Shown here in pieces: positions 8,410 to 16,736 of a stretch of 64,000 nt of DNA; position 1 is the first letter of the stretch, and every line of letters begins with the position of its first letter. The stretch is from Gammaproteobacteria bacterium (GTDB lineage: Bacteria; Pseudomonadota; Gammaproteobacteria; Steroidobacterales; GCA-2729495), in the NCBI GenBank assembly GCA_030583605.1, contig CP129466.1, forward strand, positions 3,169,001 through 3,233,000, written 5' to 3'. The position numbers were made by a program, and so were the translations under genes. A model generated the notes under the pieces. It did no database searches and was not told the origin of the DNA. It saw only the letters and a list, made by a program, of their open reading frames with translations.

Positions 8410-9609
8410 CTACTCGGTCCGCAGCGCATCGACCGGGTCGAGCGCCGCCGCGCGCTGTGCCGGCAGCACCCCGGCCGCCAGGCCGATGACGATCGCGATC
8501 GCCTCGGCAGCAAACGCATACGGGACCGAGAAACCGATCGGCAGGGCGGGAACGAGGATGCCGAGCAGGACCACGGTAGCCGCGCCGGCCAGCAATCCGC
8601 CGACGCCGCCAAGACCGGCAAGCACCATGGACTCGCCGAGGAAAATCGACCGTACCTGCCCGCGGCCGGCACCGACGGCACGCAGCAGGCCGATCTCGGC
8701 GGTGCGCTCGCGCACCGCGATCGTCATGATGGTGAAGATCCCCACCCCGCCCACGAGCAGCGAGATGCCGCCGAGCGCGGCCACGGCAAAGGTCACCACG
8801 TCGAGGACCGAGCCCAGCACGTCGAGCATCTGCTGCTGCGTGGTGATGGTCACGTCGAGCCCGCCGTGGCGGGCGACGATCATGCGCTCGATGCCGTGCA
8901 CGACTTCCCTGGCGGAGACGGCCTTGTCGTAGAGCACGTCGATCTCGAACAGGCCCTGCCGATTGTAGAGCTCGAGTGCCCGCGCCGCCGGAATGTACAC
9001 GGCGTCATCGAGATCGAAGCCGAGCACCTGTCCCTTCGATTCCATCACGCCGATGACGCGGTAACGCTCGCCGCCGACGCGGATCACCTCGCCGAGCGGG
9101 TTTCGCTCGCCGAACAGCTCGTCGCGGACCTTCGATCCGAGCACGGCCAGGGGACGCGGCGAACGCGGGTCGTCTGATGGCAGGAACTCGCCCAGCGCGA
9201 CACGGAACGAGAAGGCGGCGGGCATCTCCGCGCCGACGCCGCTGATGTTGGTGTGGCGTTCCCGACCGCCGGCTTCCACGGACGCGGTGCCCTGCACCAC
9301 GGGCACCGTGTTCGTCACGAAGGGTACGCGCTTGAGCGCCTCCGCATCGTCAATGGTGAGCGGACGCACCGTTCCGAAGATCCCGGTCGCCGCGCCGAAG
9401 GTCGTGCTGCGCCCGGGGTTGATGGCTATGATGTTGGTGCCGAACTGGGTGAACTGCGAGAGCACGTAGTGCTGCAGCCCCGCACCGATCGAAGTGAGCA
9501 GCACCACCGCGGTCACGCCGATGCCGATGCCGAGCGCCGTAAGCGCACTGCGCAGCCGGTGAGACAGGGCAGAGTGCGTGATGAACCGCAGCAGGTCGCC
9601 GAAACCCAT
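8410..9609 (-). CDS. MacB-like ABC transporter permease (second of pair)
   Basis: 399-residue FtsX/MacB-type permease: an N-terminal transmembrane helix (ALTALGIGIGVTAVVLLTSIGAG), a periplasmic MacB-core region, then three C-terminal helices (FTIMTIAVRERTAEIGLLRAVGAG is the conserved cytoplasmic coupling motif). The frame continues open upstream, but that part is antisense-like shadow of the first permease; the Met at 9609 lies 2 bp after that gene's stop. Together with the ATPase and adaptor it should form a tripartite exporter working with an outer-membrane TolC-like channel that is not encoded here. The substrate (macrolide, peptide or lipid) cannot be told. Confidence 0.92.
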   Translation of the reverse strand: MGFGDLLRFITHSALSHRLRSALTALGIGIGVTAVVLLTSIGAGLQHYVLSQFTQFGTNIIAINPGRSTTFGAATGIFGTVRPLTIDDAEALKRVPFVTNTVPVVQGTASVEAGGRERHTNISGVGAEMPAAFSFRVALGEFLPSDDPRSPRPLAVLGSKVRDELFGERNPLGEVIRVGGERYRVIGVMESKGQVLGFDLDDAVYIPAARALELYNRQGLFEIDVLYDKAVSAREVVHGIERMIVARHGGLDVTITTQQQMLDVLGSVLDVVTFAVAALGGISLLVGGVGIFTIMTIAVRERTAEIGLLRAVGAGRGQVRSIFLGESMVLAGLGGVGGLLAGAATVVLLGILVPALPIGFSVPYAFAAEAIAIVIGLAAGVLPAQRAAALDPVDALRTE

Positions 9610-9611
9610 GC

Positions 9612-10820
9612 TCAGCGGCCCGCCAGGGCGGCGATCGGATCGAGGCGTGCAGCGCGCCGTGCCGGCAGGATGCCGAACAGCAGGCCACAGCCGACCGCAA
9701 CCGCAAACGCGCCGGCCACCGCCCAGAGCGGCGGGCGGAAATCGAGGGCCGGGTACAGCACCTGCATCAGGCCGACCGCGGCGTAGCCGAGCCCGGTGCC
9801 GGCGATCGCACCAAACATCGACAGGATCACCGCCTCGGTGATGAACAGGCGTGTGACCTCGCTGCGATTCGCGCCGAGCGCCTTGAGCAGGCCGATCTCG
9901 CGCGTGCGCTGGCTCACCGCCACCAGCATCACGTTCATGATGAGCACGCCGGCCACCACCAGACTCACCGAAGCGATTCCGGCCAGCGCGGCCGTGAGCG
10001 CCCCGAAGATCTCGTCGAAGGTGGCGAGCACCGAGTCCTGCGTGATCACGGTCACGTCCTCGATGCCGCGGTGCCGCTCCCGCATGATCGCGATGATGTC
10101 GCGCTTTGCACGCAGCACGGCCTCGCGATCGCTCGACTGCACCAGCACACGGAACAACCCCGGCACATTCAGCAACTGCTGTGCCGAGGAAACCGGCATG
10201 ATCACCAGCTCGTCCACGTTGACCATCACCGAGATGCCCTGCTCGACGAGCACGCCGGCAACCCGGCAGCGCCGGTCGCCAACCCGCAACCACTGGCCAA
10301 CCGCCGCCTGGCCCGCGAACAGCTCCCTGGCGATGACGTGGCCGATCACGCACTCGGGCGAGGCGCGGTCCCAGTCCTGCTGGCGCAGGAACTTGCCGAT
10401 TGCGACCTGCCAGTGACGCACCTCCAGCAGCTCGGCGGTGGCGCCCATGATCGTGATGTCGCGCTCGAGCCCGGCATGGGATACCGTCGCCGCCCCGACC
10501 ACGAGCGGCGCGACTTTCTCCACCGCGGGGCTGCGCAGCAGCGCCCGGGCGTCGTCGAGCGTGATGTCGCGCGGCGACTCCCCGGCCATCAGGCCGGGCC
10601 CCATGCCCGAGGTCTCGATCTTGCCCGGTAGCACCACGAGCAGATGTGTGCCAAGCGACTGGAATTCGCCGGCGACGAAGCGACGCGCTGCCTCGCCGAG
10701 CGAAGTCAGCATCAGCACCGCGCTGACGCCGATCGCCGTGGCGAGCAGCATCATCGCCGTGCGCAGGGGATAACGCAGCAGAGCGCTCGCAGCCACCCGC
10801 GTGCAATCGACGAAGGTCAT
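9612..10820 (-). CDS. MacB-like ABC transporter permease (first of pair)
   Basis: 402-residue permease paralogous to its downstream neighbour, with the same MacB-core plus FtsX layout. The N-terminal helix covers AMMLLATAIGVSAVLMLTSLG, and the coupling segment VAVSQRTREIGLLKALGANR is conserved. The ATG follows the ATPase stop codon with no gap, so translation is probably coupled. Two different permeases in one operon suggest a heterodimeric membrane unit rather than the MacB homodimer. The ATPase is a separate protein, as in Lol- or YknYZ-type systems. Confidence 0.92.
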   Translation of the reverse strand: MTFVDCTRVAASALLRYPLRTAMMLLATAIGVSAVLMLTSLGEAARRFVAGEFQSLGTHLLVVLPGKIETSGMGPGLMAGESPRDITLDDARALLRSPAVEKVAPLVVGAATVSHAGLERDITIMGATAELLEVRHWQVAIGKFLRQQDWDRASPECVIGHVIARELFAGQAAVGQWLRVGDRRCRVAGVLVEQGISVMVNVDELVIMPVSSAQQLLNVPGLFRVLVQSSDREAVLRAKRDIIAIMRERHRGIEDVTVITQDSVLATFDEIFGALTAALAGIASVSLVVAGVLIMNVMLVAVSQRTREIGLLKALGANRSEVTRLFITEAVILSMFGAIAGTGLGYAAVGLMQVLYPALDFRPPLWAVAGAFAVAVGCGLLFGILPARRAARLDPIAALAGR

Positions 10821-11501
10821 TCAGCCACCGCTGCGCACATCTTCGACCACGCGCCCGTCGCGCAGGCGCAACCGCCGGCCGGCCCGACCACCGATCTGCG
10901 GGTCATGGGTCACCACGATCAGGGTGAGGCCCCGGGCGTTGAGTGTCTCCACGATCTTCACGATTTCCGCTCCCGCGGACGTATCGAGGTTGCCGGTGGG
11001 CTCGTCAGCGAGCAGCAGCTTCGGCTCCATCACGATGGCGCGGGCGATCGCCACACGCTGGCGCTCGCCGCCGGAGAGCTGGTCGGGGCGGTGATCCCGC
11101 CGGACCGCGAGACCGACGCCCTCCAGGGCCCTGCGGCCGCGTGCGTCGCGCTCGGCGGGCGGCACGCCCGCAAGCAGCATCGGCAACTGCACGTTCTCCA
11201 GCGCCGTCATGCGCGGCACGAGATGGAACGACTGGAAGACGAAGCCGATCTGCCGCTGGCGGGTCACCGCCAGCTCGTCGTCGGACATCGTGGACGTGTT
11301 GACGTCGTCGAGCCAGTAGGCGCCGGCGGTCGGCGTGTCGAGGAGCCCGAGGACATTGAGCAGCGTGGACTTGCCCGAGCCCGAGGACCCCATGATCGAG
11401 AGATACTCGCCGGCGGCAATCTGCAGGTTCACGTCGTCGAGCGCGCGTACCAGCGACTCGCCCACATGGAAGATACGCGTGAGACCCTCGAGCCGGATCA
11501 T
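10821..11501 (-). CDS. MacB/LolD-type ABC transporter ATPase
   Basis: 226-residue nucleotide-binding subunit starting MIRLEGLTRIFHVG. Walker A is SGSGKSTLLN, the signature is LSGGERQRVAIARAI, and Walker B is LLLADEPTGNLD, followed by a switch histidine in VVTHDP. The earlier in-frame Met at 11741 lies inside the adaptor gene and is rejected; the chosen start falls 19 bp after the adaptor stop. It should energise the two downstream permeases. LolD and MacB ATPase domains are alike at this level, but the HlyD-type adaptor upstream favours an exporter. Confidence 0.93.
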   Translation of the reverse strand: MIRLEGLTRIFHVGESLVRALDDVNLQIAAGEYLSIMGSSGSGKSTLLNVLGLLDTPTAGAYWLDDVNTSTMSDDELAVTRQRQIGFVFQSFHLVPRMTALENVQLPMLLAGVPPAERDARGRRALEGVGLAVRRDHRPDQLSGGERQRVAIARAIVMEPKLLLADEPTGNLDTSAGAEIVKIVETLNARGLTLIVVTHDPQIGGRAGRRLRLRDGRVVEDVRSGG

Positions 11502-11520
11502 GGTCGATCGGACCGCGCGC

Positions 11521-12666
11521 CTACTCGCGCACGGCCCGGACGCCGTCGCCGACGCCTTCGCGGTCCACCGACAGCACCACCAGCTCGCCTTCCTGCAGGC
11601 CTTCCAGCACCTCGGTGAACTCCCAGCTCGCGACACCAGTCTTGACTTCCCGCCGGTGCAGCACGCCGGCCGCCTCATCGAGGACCAGCACCCGGCTGCC
11701 GTCGATGACCGCCGGGGTCGGGACACGCAGCGTGTTCTCACGTGTATCGAGGATCACCTCCACGTCCGCGCTGTAGCCGGGCATCAGGTTGCTCGCCTGC
11801 GGGTTCTCGATCTCGGCCTCGATCTCGACCGTGCGCGCCTGCTTCTCGGTATCGAGCACGTAGGGAGCAACGCGCCGCACGAAACCCGGAAACTTCCGTC
11901 CCGGAAAGGCATCGAGGCTGATCAGCGCGCGCTGGCCGGCCTTCACCGCCGGGGCATCGACCTCGTCGATCGGGGCGCTGATGTACAGGCAGCTCGTGTC
12001 CACCACGTCCACGGTGGGTGGCGTCGGGATTCCGACCGGCGAGGGCGTCACGAACTCGCCGAGCTCGCCGTTGATCTCCGCGACCACGCCGTCGAAGGGC
12101 GCCCGCAGTATGGTGCGGTCGAGGCTGGCGCGCGCGACCTCCACCCGCGCCTCCGCGACCCGCGCGCTCTCGCGCGCGGCCTTGCATGCCGCCACCTGGG
12201 CCCCGGCTTCACCCACTGCCTTCTCGGCAAGCTCGACGGCGATCAGCTTCTGCTCGCGCAGCAGCGCGGCGCGACCGGCCTCACGCTCGGCCACCTCCGC
12301 CCTGACGCAGGTCTCGGTCACCCGCGCCTGGGTGGCCACCCGGTCGCGTTGCTGCAGTTCGAGCTGCGCGCGCAGGTCATCGTTCCAGAGCTCGAGTAAC
12401 ACGTCGCCCTTCTTCACGGCGTCGCCTTTGCGCACGGGCAGCCGCGCGATCTGCCCGCCCAGCGGCGGCGCGAGACGGGCGCGGTTGCAGGCGTCCACGG
12501 TGCCGGCCCGCGTGTTGGCGACCGTAGCGGCCACCGTGCCGCGCTCGACCTTCGCCACCACCACCCGCAGCGGCCGGGGACGCGCGATCCATGCCGCTGC
12601 CGCCGCCGCAATGGCAACGAGCAGCACGACGATGACCAGATTTCTCGGTACGCTGCGCTTGGCCAC
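11521..12666 (-). CDS. MacA/HlyD-family periplasmic adaptor subunit
   Basis: 381 residues, anchored by an N-terminal helix (LVIVVLLVAIAAAAAAWIA). The lipoyl halves, the alpha-helical hairpin (about 95-170, rich in Ala/Glu/Arg), and beta-barrel segments follow the membrane-fusion-protein order. Conserved phrases include LRAPFDGVVAEINGELGEFV. As the first gene of the adaptor-ATPase-permease-permease operon it should bridge the inner-membrane pump to an outer-membrane channel. A TATACT box (minus strand, 12694-12699) lies close upstream but no good -35 was found. Confidence 0.92.
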   Translation of the reverse strand: MAKRSVPRNLVIVVLLVAIAAAAAAWIARPRPLRVVVAKVERGTVAATVANTRAGTVDACNRARLAPPLGGQIARLPVRKGDAVKKGDVLLELWNDDLRAQLELQQRDRVATQARVTETCVRAEVAEREAGRAALLREQKLIAVELAEKAVGEAGAQVAACKAARESARVAEARVEVARASLDRTILRAPFDGVVAEINGELGEFVTPSPVGIPTPPTVDVVDTSCLYISAPIDEVDAPAVKAGQRALISLDAFPGRKFPGFVRRVAPYVLDTEKQARTVEIEAEIENPQASNLMPGYSADVEVILDTRENTLRVPTPAVIDGSRVLVLDEAAGVLHRREVKTGVASWEFTEVLEGLQEGELVVLSVDREGVGDGVRAVRE

Positions 12667-12711
12667 GGGATACTCCGCACGAACAGGCGCGCAAGTATAA
12701 GGCCGCCCGTA

Positions 12712-12736
12712 ACCCCACGACGCCGCATGGTGGGGT
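12712..12736 (-). terminator. Hairpin between EAL gene and exporter operon
   Basis: ACCCCAC at 12712-12718 pairs perfectly with GTGGGGT at 12730-12736 across an 11-base loop. It lies between the stop of the EAL gene and the start of the adaptor gene. There is no T-tract on the minus strand, so it could be an attenuating or Rho-linked hairpin rather than a classical intrinsic terminator. Confidence 0.4.
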
Positions 12737-12767
12737 CATGGACCCGCAGCAGTTCCGCCCTAACCTG

Positions 12768-14072
12768 TCAGGAGGCGATGCCCCTGGCGGCAGTGCCGGC
12801 CAGCCACCGCGCAGCGAAATCCTGCGCCGGCAACGGCGCGTCGAAGTGATAGCCCTGCCCGATGTCGCAGCCGACGGCCGCGATGGCGGCGAGCGTGCCG
12901 GCATCCTCGATGCCTTCGGCAACCACGGTGAGATCCACGGCGTGCGCCAACTGCGCAATGGACGCCACGATATCGCGGTCGCGCGGATTCTCCGTGACGC
13001 GCGCAACGAAACTGCGGTCCACCTTGAGCTCGTCGGCAGGCAGGTCGCGCAGATAGGCCAGGCTCGAATAGCCGGTGCCGAAATCGTCGATCGACGTGCG
13101 CACGCCGATCTGGCGCAACCGTTCGAGCGTGCGCGCACTGGCAGCGGGATTCTGCATCAGCGAGCTCTCGGTCAGCTCGAGCGTGAGCTGGGCAGCCGGC
13201 AGGTTCCAGATGCCGAGCGCGTCCTCCACCATCTCGACGAGTTCGGGGTCTTCGAGGTTGCCACTCGCCAGGTTGACCGCGACACCGACGTCCGCCTGGC
13301 TCCGGGCCCAGCCGGCCGCCTCACGCAGCGCGGAGTTGAGCACGAAACGCAGCAGCGTGCGAATGCCCCGCGAGTGCTCGATGGCGCCCATGAAATGTCC
13401 CGGTGCGATGATGCCGACGCCGGGCTTGCGCCACCGCACCAGCGCCTCTGCGCCGGCGAGCCGGCTCGTCGCCAGGCTGACCTGCGGCTGGAAGTGAAGC
13501 TCGAATTCGCCGGAACGCAGCGCCTCCTCCACGTCGAACCAGGTATGGCGCGTCTCCGGCTTGTCGGTGTCGATGAGTGCATTCGTGAACAGCACATGGG
13601 GTGCATCCCGCTGGCGCGCGATGTCCAGGGCGGTCTCACACTGGCGCAGCAACTCCTCCCCGTTGGCGGCCGGCTCCGGCATCAGCGAGATGCCGATGCG
13701 GGCCTTTACGCAGGCGCGCCCGGACCCGATCGACACCGGCTCGGCGGCCGCGCGCGTCACGCTCTCGGCCGCCAGCATCGCATGGCCTTCGTGCAGCGGG
13801 TTGTGCAGCAGCAGCGCGAAGGTGCGGCCGTTCACTTCGAACACGCAGTCCTGCGCACGGGCGATGCCGCGCAGCCGGCCGGCGAACTCCTGCAGCACCT
13901 TGTCGCCACCGAGGTAGCCGAACCGGCCGTTCACCGCATCCAGGCCCGACAGTTGTATGACCATCAGGCCGACGGTTGCGACCCCCGGCGTGGTGCGCAT
14001 GCGGTCGATCTCCCGCAGCAGCAGCGAGTAGCGGAACTGGGTGGCGGTGTTGTCGGGGGGCGCCTGGGACAT
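12768..14072 (-). CDS. Cyclic-di-GMP phosphodiesterase, degenerate GGDEF plus intact EAL
   Basis: 434 residues. Residues about 15-165 have a GGDEF fold, but the signature position reads VNGRTFA (80-86), so diguanylate cyclase activity is not expected. Residues about 178-430 are an EAL domain with all expected catalytic positions: EALVR (209-213), Asn267, Glu299/Glu302, IDDFGTGYSS with two Asp (329-330), Lys350, and Glu386 in VVAEGIED. It should therefore hydrolyse cyclic-di-GMP in the cytoplasm, with the dead GGDEF part possibly binding GTP as a regulator. No membrane segment is seen. The start at 14072 avoids overlap with the HD-GYP gene 10 bp upstream, with which it is probably co-transcribed. 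Confidence 0.93.
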   Translation of the reverse strand: MSQAPPDNTATQFRYSLLLREIDRMRTTPGVATVGLMVIQLSGLDAVNGRFGYLGGDKVLQEFAGRLRGIARAQDCVFEVNGRTFALLLHNPLHEGHAMLAAESVTRAAAEPVSIGSGRACVKARIGISLMPEPAANGEELLRQCETALDIARQRDAPHVLFTNALIDTDKPETRHTWFDVEEALRSGEFELHFQPQVSLATSRLAGAEALVRWRKPGVGIIAPGHFMGAIEHSRGIRTLLRFVLNSALREAAGWARSQADVGVAVNLASGNLEDPELVEMVEDALGIWNLPAAQLTLELTESSLMQNPAASARTLERLRQIGVRTSIDDFGTGYSSLAYLRDLPADELKVDRSFVARVTENPRDRDIVASIAQLAHAVDLTVVAEGIEDAGTLAAIAAVGCDIGQGYHFDAPLPAQDFAARWLAGTAARGIAS

Positions 14073-14082
14073 ATGCGCCGAA

Positions 14083-15405
14083 TCAACCGATGAAGTAGTT
14101 CTTCGGATCAAGGCCGAAGGCGCCGGTCTCGTGACCGCGGACGATCCAGAGCGCATTGGCCTCGTGCTCATCGCTCGGGAGCCGCCGCAGGTCGACGGTG
14201 CGATACTCCCGCAACGGCTTTTGTTCCGCGTCGAGGACTACCATGACCTTTGGCCGCAGCCGCCGGATGCGGTTCTGCTCGACGACGATGCCGACCTCGC
14301 CGGTATTCATTTCGACGATGCTGCCGGTCGGAAACATGCCGAGCGCCTGCACGAACTGCTCGACCATCTCCTTCTGGAACTTGACCCCGGCCATCGAATT
14401 CAGCTCCCGGATTGCATCGTAAGGCGATTTCGCCTTCGCCCAGGGCCGGTGGCTGGTCATCGCGTCGTAGCAATCGACCAGGCCGCCAATACGCGCAAAC
14501 ACGGGTATGTCGGCGCCCTTCAGGCTCGCGGGATACCCGGAGCCGTCATGGCGCTCGTGATGGCCCTCGACCATGGCAAGCACGTCGGCGTTGATGCCCG
14601 GGGTCAGCTTGAGCATGTCGAGGCCGTAGGTGACATGCCTGGTGACGGTGAAGAACTCCGCCTCGGAGAGCGCGCCGGCGCGGGCCATCATCTCCTCGGG
14701 CAGCTTCGCCTTGCCGATGTCGAGCAGGATGCCCCCCATCGCAAGCGTATCGAGGCCCTGCCGATCAAAACCCAGGTGACGACCGAGGATCACCGCCCAG
14801 ACCGAGGAGGCAATGGAGTGGTGGTAGGTGTATTCGTCGCGCTTGCGCAGGTAGACCAGCCAGGCCATTGCATCCTGGTTGCGCAGGATGCTGTCGATCA
14901 TCGGCCGGACGGCCGTCTGCACTTTCTCCACGTCCACGCCCGCTCCCTTGCGAACATGGACCAGCACCTCCTGCATGGTGACGACGGCCGAGTCGTAGCT
15001 GCGGATGGCCTGGGGTGCCTCCTTGCGGGTAGGCACCGTGTTGCGGTACTCGCGGTGACGGTTGAACTTCTGCGCCACCTTGCCGCTCGGGTCGAGCTGC
15101 GTGACGGCTTGCATCAGGCGCCCGGCGAACGAGATTCCGCCGGTACGCCCGCTGCCCGGCTGCAGCGGCGGCTCCTGCCCGCCGTTCTCGAGCGCCTTGA
15201 GCACCTTCTCCCTGGGAAGGGAACTGCGCCCGACGTCGATGTACACGTGCTTGCAGAACTGCCGCAGCAGCTTCAGCTCGCTGTCCTCGCGTACCTCGAA
15301 ACCCTGGAACAGGAACGGAGTCTCCAGCCAAGGCCGATCGAGCTGGGCAACGTACATGCCCCGCTCGAGGTTGGCGGTATTGATCTTGCTGCGTTTGAAC
15401 TGCAC
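14083..15405 (-). CDS. DUF3391 / HD-GYP domain protein
   Basis: 440 residues. An N-terminal DUF3391-like region (about 1-130) precedes an HD-GYP domain (about 160-370). The GYP motif is intact as HHERHDGSGYP (282-292), and TYHHS, RHVTYG and DCYDAMTS metal-site segments are present. The namesake HD pair is altered: GGILLDIGK at 224-232 has Leu228 where the metal-binding His normally precedes Asp229. This may change metal content or activity. HD-GYP proteins hydrolyse cyclic-di-GMP or act as sensors. It heads a two-gene unit with the EAL gene and has a class II CRP-type promoter upstream. Confidence 0.92.
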   Translation of the reverse strand: MQFKRSKINTANLERGMYVAQLDRPWLETPFLFQGFEVREDSELKLLRQFCKHVYIDVGRSSLPREKVLKALENGGQEPPLQPGSGRTGGISFAGRLMQAVTQLDPSGKVAQKFNRHREYRNTVPTRKEAPQAIRSYDSAVVTMQEVLVHVRKGAGVDVEKVQTAVRPMIDSILRNQDAMAWLVYLRKRDEYTYHHSIASSVWAVILGRHLGFDRQGLDTLAMGGILLDIGKAKLPEEMMARAGALSEAEFFTVTRHVTYGLDMLKLTPGINADVLAMVEGHHERHDGSGYPASLKGADIPVFARIGGLVDCYDAMTSHRPWAKAKSPYDAIRELNSMAGVKFQKEMVEQFVQALGMFPTGSIVEMNTGEVGIVVEQNRIRRLRPKVMVVLDAEQKPLREYRTVDLRRLPSDEHEANALWIVRGHETGAFGLDPKNYFIG

Positions 15406-15446
15406 CGCGATGGCCCATCCGCGCCGGTCAGGCGTGCGTTCCGGGC

Positions 15447-15488
15447 ATAATAGCCACGGGCCGCCGCGCTTCTGTGGCCGCGGTCACA
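15447..15488 (-). promoter_or_regulatory. CRP/Clp-type class II promoter of the HD-GYP/EAL operon
   Basis: TGTGG, six bases (CCGCGG), TCACA at 15473-15488 match nine of ten positions of the CRP-family consensus. On the minus strand a TATTAT -10 box lies at 15447-15452. The distance between the operator centre (15480.5) and the -10 centre (15449.5) is 31 bp, which is the class II geometry with the operator at about -41.5. The first downstream gene on that strand is HD-GYP, start 15405. The activator could be cAMP-CRP/Vfr or a Clp-type protein; the gene is not in the window. Confidence 0.65.
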
Positions 15489-15621
15489 GTCCGGGCGCGG
15501 TGCGCCGGCCCGGCACTGGCAGATCGCCCGCCTGTGAACGCCGTCAACGTTTCGCGCCGGCGTGCGTTGCGTCCGTAAGCAAAGTCTGTAACGAACCCGC
15601 CAAGCAGGAAATCACTCGATC

Positions 15622-15975
15622 ATGCGTAATCACATGGCCACCTTCCTCGCCACTCTCCTCCTGTCAGCCTGCTCCGGCACGACCGGGCCGATCATCGACA
15701 CCCAGGGCGTTGACATGGCGAAGTACCAGCAGGATCTCGCCGAGTGCGAGACCTACGCCACGCAGGTCTCCACGGAGCGGGCCGTCGGCAGGGGTGCCGC
15801 CGGCGGCGCCGCGGTGGGTGCCGCGATCGGTGCCATCGCCGGCGGCAACGCGGGCAGGGGCGCCGGTATCGGCGCAGTCAGCGGCGGCGCCCAGTCAGCG
15901 CGCATATCCGACCGCGAGAAAGCCGACGTCGTGCGCAACTGCCTGCGCGGACGGGGTTACCGCGTACTGAACTGA
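15622..15975 (+). CDS. Glycine-zipper lipoprotein
   Basis: 117 residues with a lipoprotein signal (LLLSACSG; Cys near residue 17) followed by a glycine-zipper stretch rich in GA repeats (about 58-95). It is the kind found in small outer-membrane lipoproteins related to SlyB or OmpA-adjacent Gly-zipper proteins. Two cysteines (ECETYA and RNCLRG) remain in the mature part and could form a disulphide. Starts at 15622 or 15634 are both possible; the signal peptide works with either. It is transcribed alone, divergent from the HD-GYP operon. The function is unknown, with a structural envelope role as the usual guess. Confidence 0.85.
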   Translation: MRNHMATFLATLLLSACSGTTGPIIDTQGVDMAKYQQDLAECETYATQVSTERAVGRGAAGGAAVGAAIGAIAGGNAGRGAGIGAVSGGAQSARISDREKADVVRNCLRGRGYRVLN

Positions 15976-16050
15976 CCGCGCTCGCGGCTGACGCCGCATC
16001 GCCGGCGTAGTGTAAGGAGGCCATGATCTGGCCGTCGCTCCGCAATCCGC

Positions 16051-16695
16051 TCAACCGCAGCTCACCCCGGTGCCGCCGAGGCCGCAGTAGCCGCCGGGGT
16101 TCTTCGCGAGGTACTGCTGGTGGTAATCCTCGGCGTAGTAGAACTCGCCGGCCGGCAGGATCTCCGTGGTGATGGCGCCGAGCCCGGCCCGCTGCAACGC
16201 TTCGGCGTAGCGGCGCTGCGAAGCGCGCGCGGCGTCCAGCTGCTCGTCGTCGAAACAGTAGATTCCCGAGCGGTATTGCGTGCCGACATCGTTGCCCTGG
16301 CGCATGCCCTGCGTCGGGTCGTGCGCTTCCCAGAACACGCGCAGCAATGCTGCGTAGCTGATTGTCGCCGGGTCGCAGACCACCAGGACGACTTCGTTGT
16401 GCCCCGTGAGCCCGCTGCAGACTTCCTCGTAGGTTGGGTTCGGCGTGTAGCCGGCCGCGTATCCGACCGCGGTGGTGTAGACGCCGGGCAATTCCCAGAA
16501 CCGGCGCTCGGCGCCCCAGAAACAGCCGAGGCCGAACATCGCCTGGCGCATCTGCGGCGGGAACGGCGCCTTGAGCGGATTGCCGTTGACGTAATGCCGC
16601 TCCGGCACGCCCATGCGGGCCGCGCGCCCGGGCAGCACTTCATCGCGCGACGGCATCGTGATCTTTTTATTCTCGCGCCACAGCATGTCGGTCAC
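16051..16695 (-). CDS. msrA: Peptide methionine-(S)-sulfoxide reductase MsrA
   Basis: 214 residues. The catalytic motif [16 protein letters not shown] is intact, with the nucleophilic Cys in GCFWG, followed by the conserved [34 protein letters not shown] and ITTEI segments. A C-terminal [14 protein letters not shown] supplies the resolving cysteines for thioredoxin recycling. It reduces methionine-S-sulfoxide in proteins and as free amino acid in the cytoplasm. The N-terminal extension of about 50 residues before GCFWG matches the long E. coli type. The window also holds the periplasmic MsrPQ system. Confidence 0.97.
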   Translation of the reverse strand: MTDMLWRENKKITMPSRDEVLPGRAARMGVPERHYVNGNPLKAPFPPQMRQAMFGLGCFWGAERRFWELPGVYTTAVGYAAGYTPNPTYEEVCSGLTGHNEVVLVVCDPATISYAALLRVFWEAHDPTQGMRQGNDVGTQYRSGIYCFDDEQLDAARASQRRYAEALQRAGLGAITTEILPAGEFYYAEDYHQQYLAKNPGGYCGLGGTGVSCG

Positions 16696-16736
16696 CGCAA
16701 ACCCGCGGCCAGGGCGATGCTACATTAGCACCTGTC

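Noticed and set aside
8410..10806. Single 798-residue permease frame
   Set aside because: The upstream half overlaps the first permease in another frame and lacks helices; two separate permease genes with starts at 10820 and 9609 explain the region.
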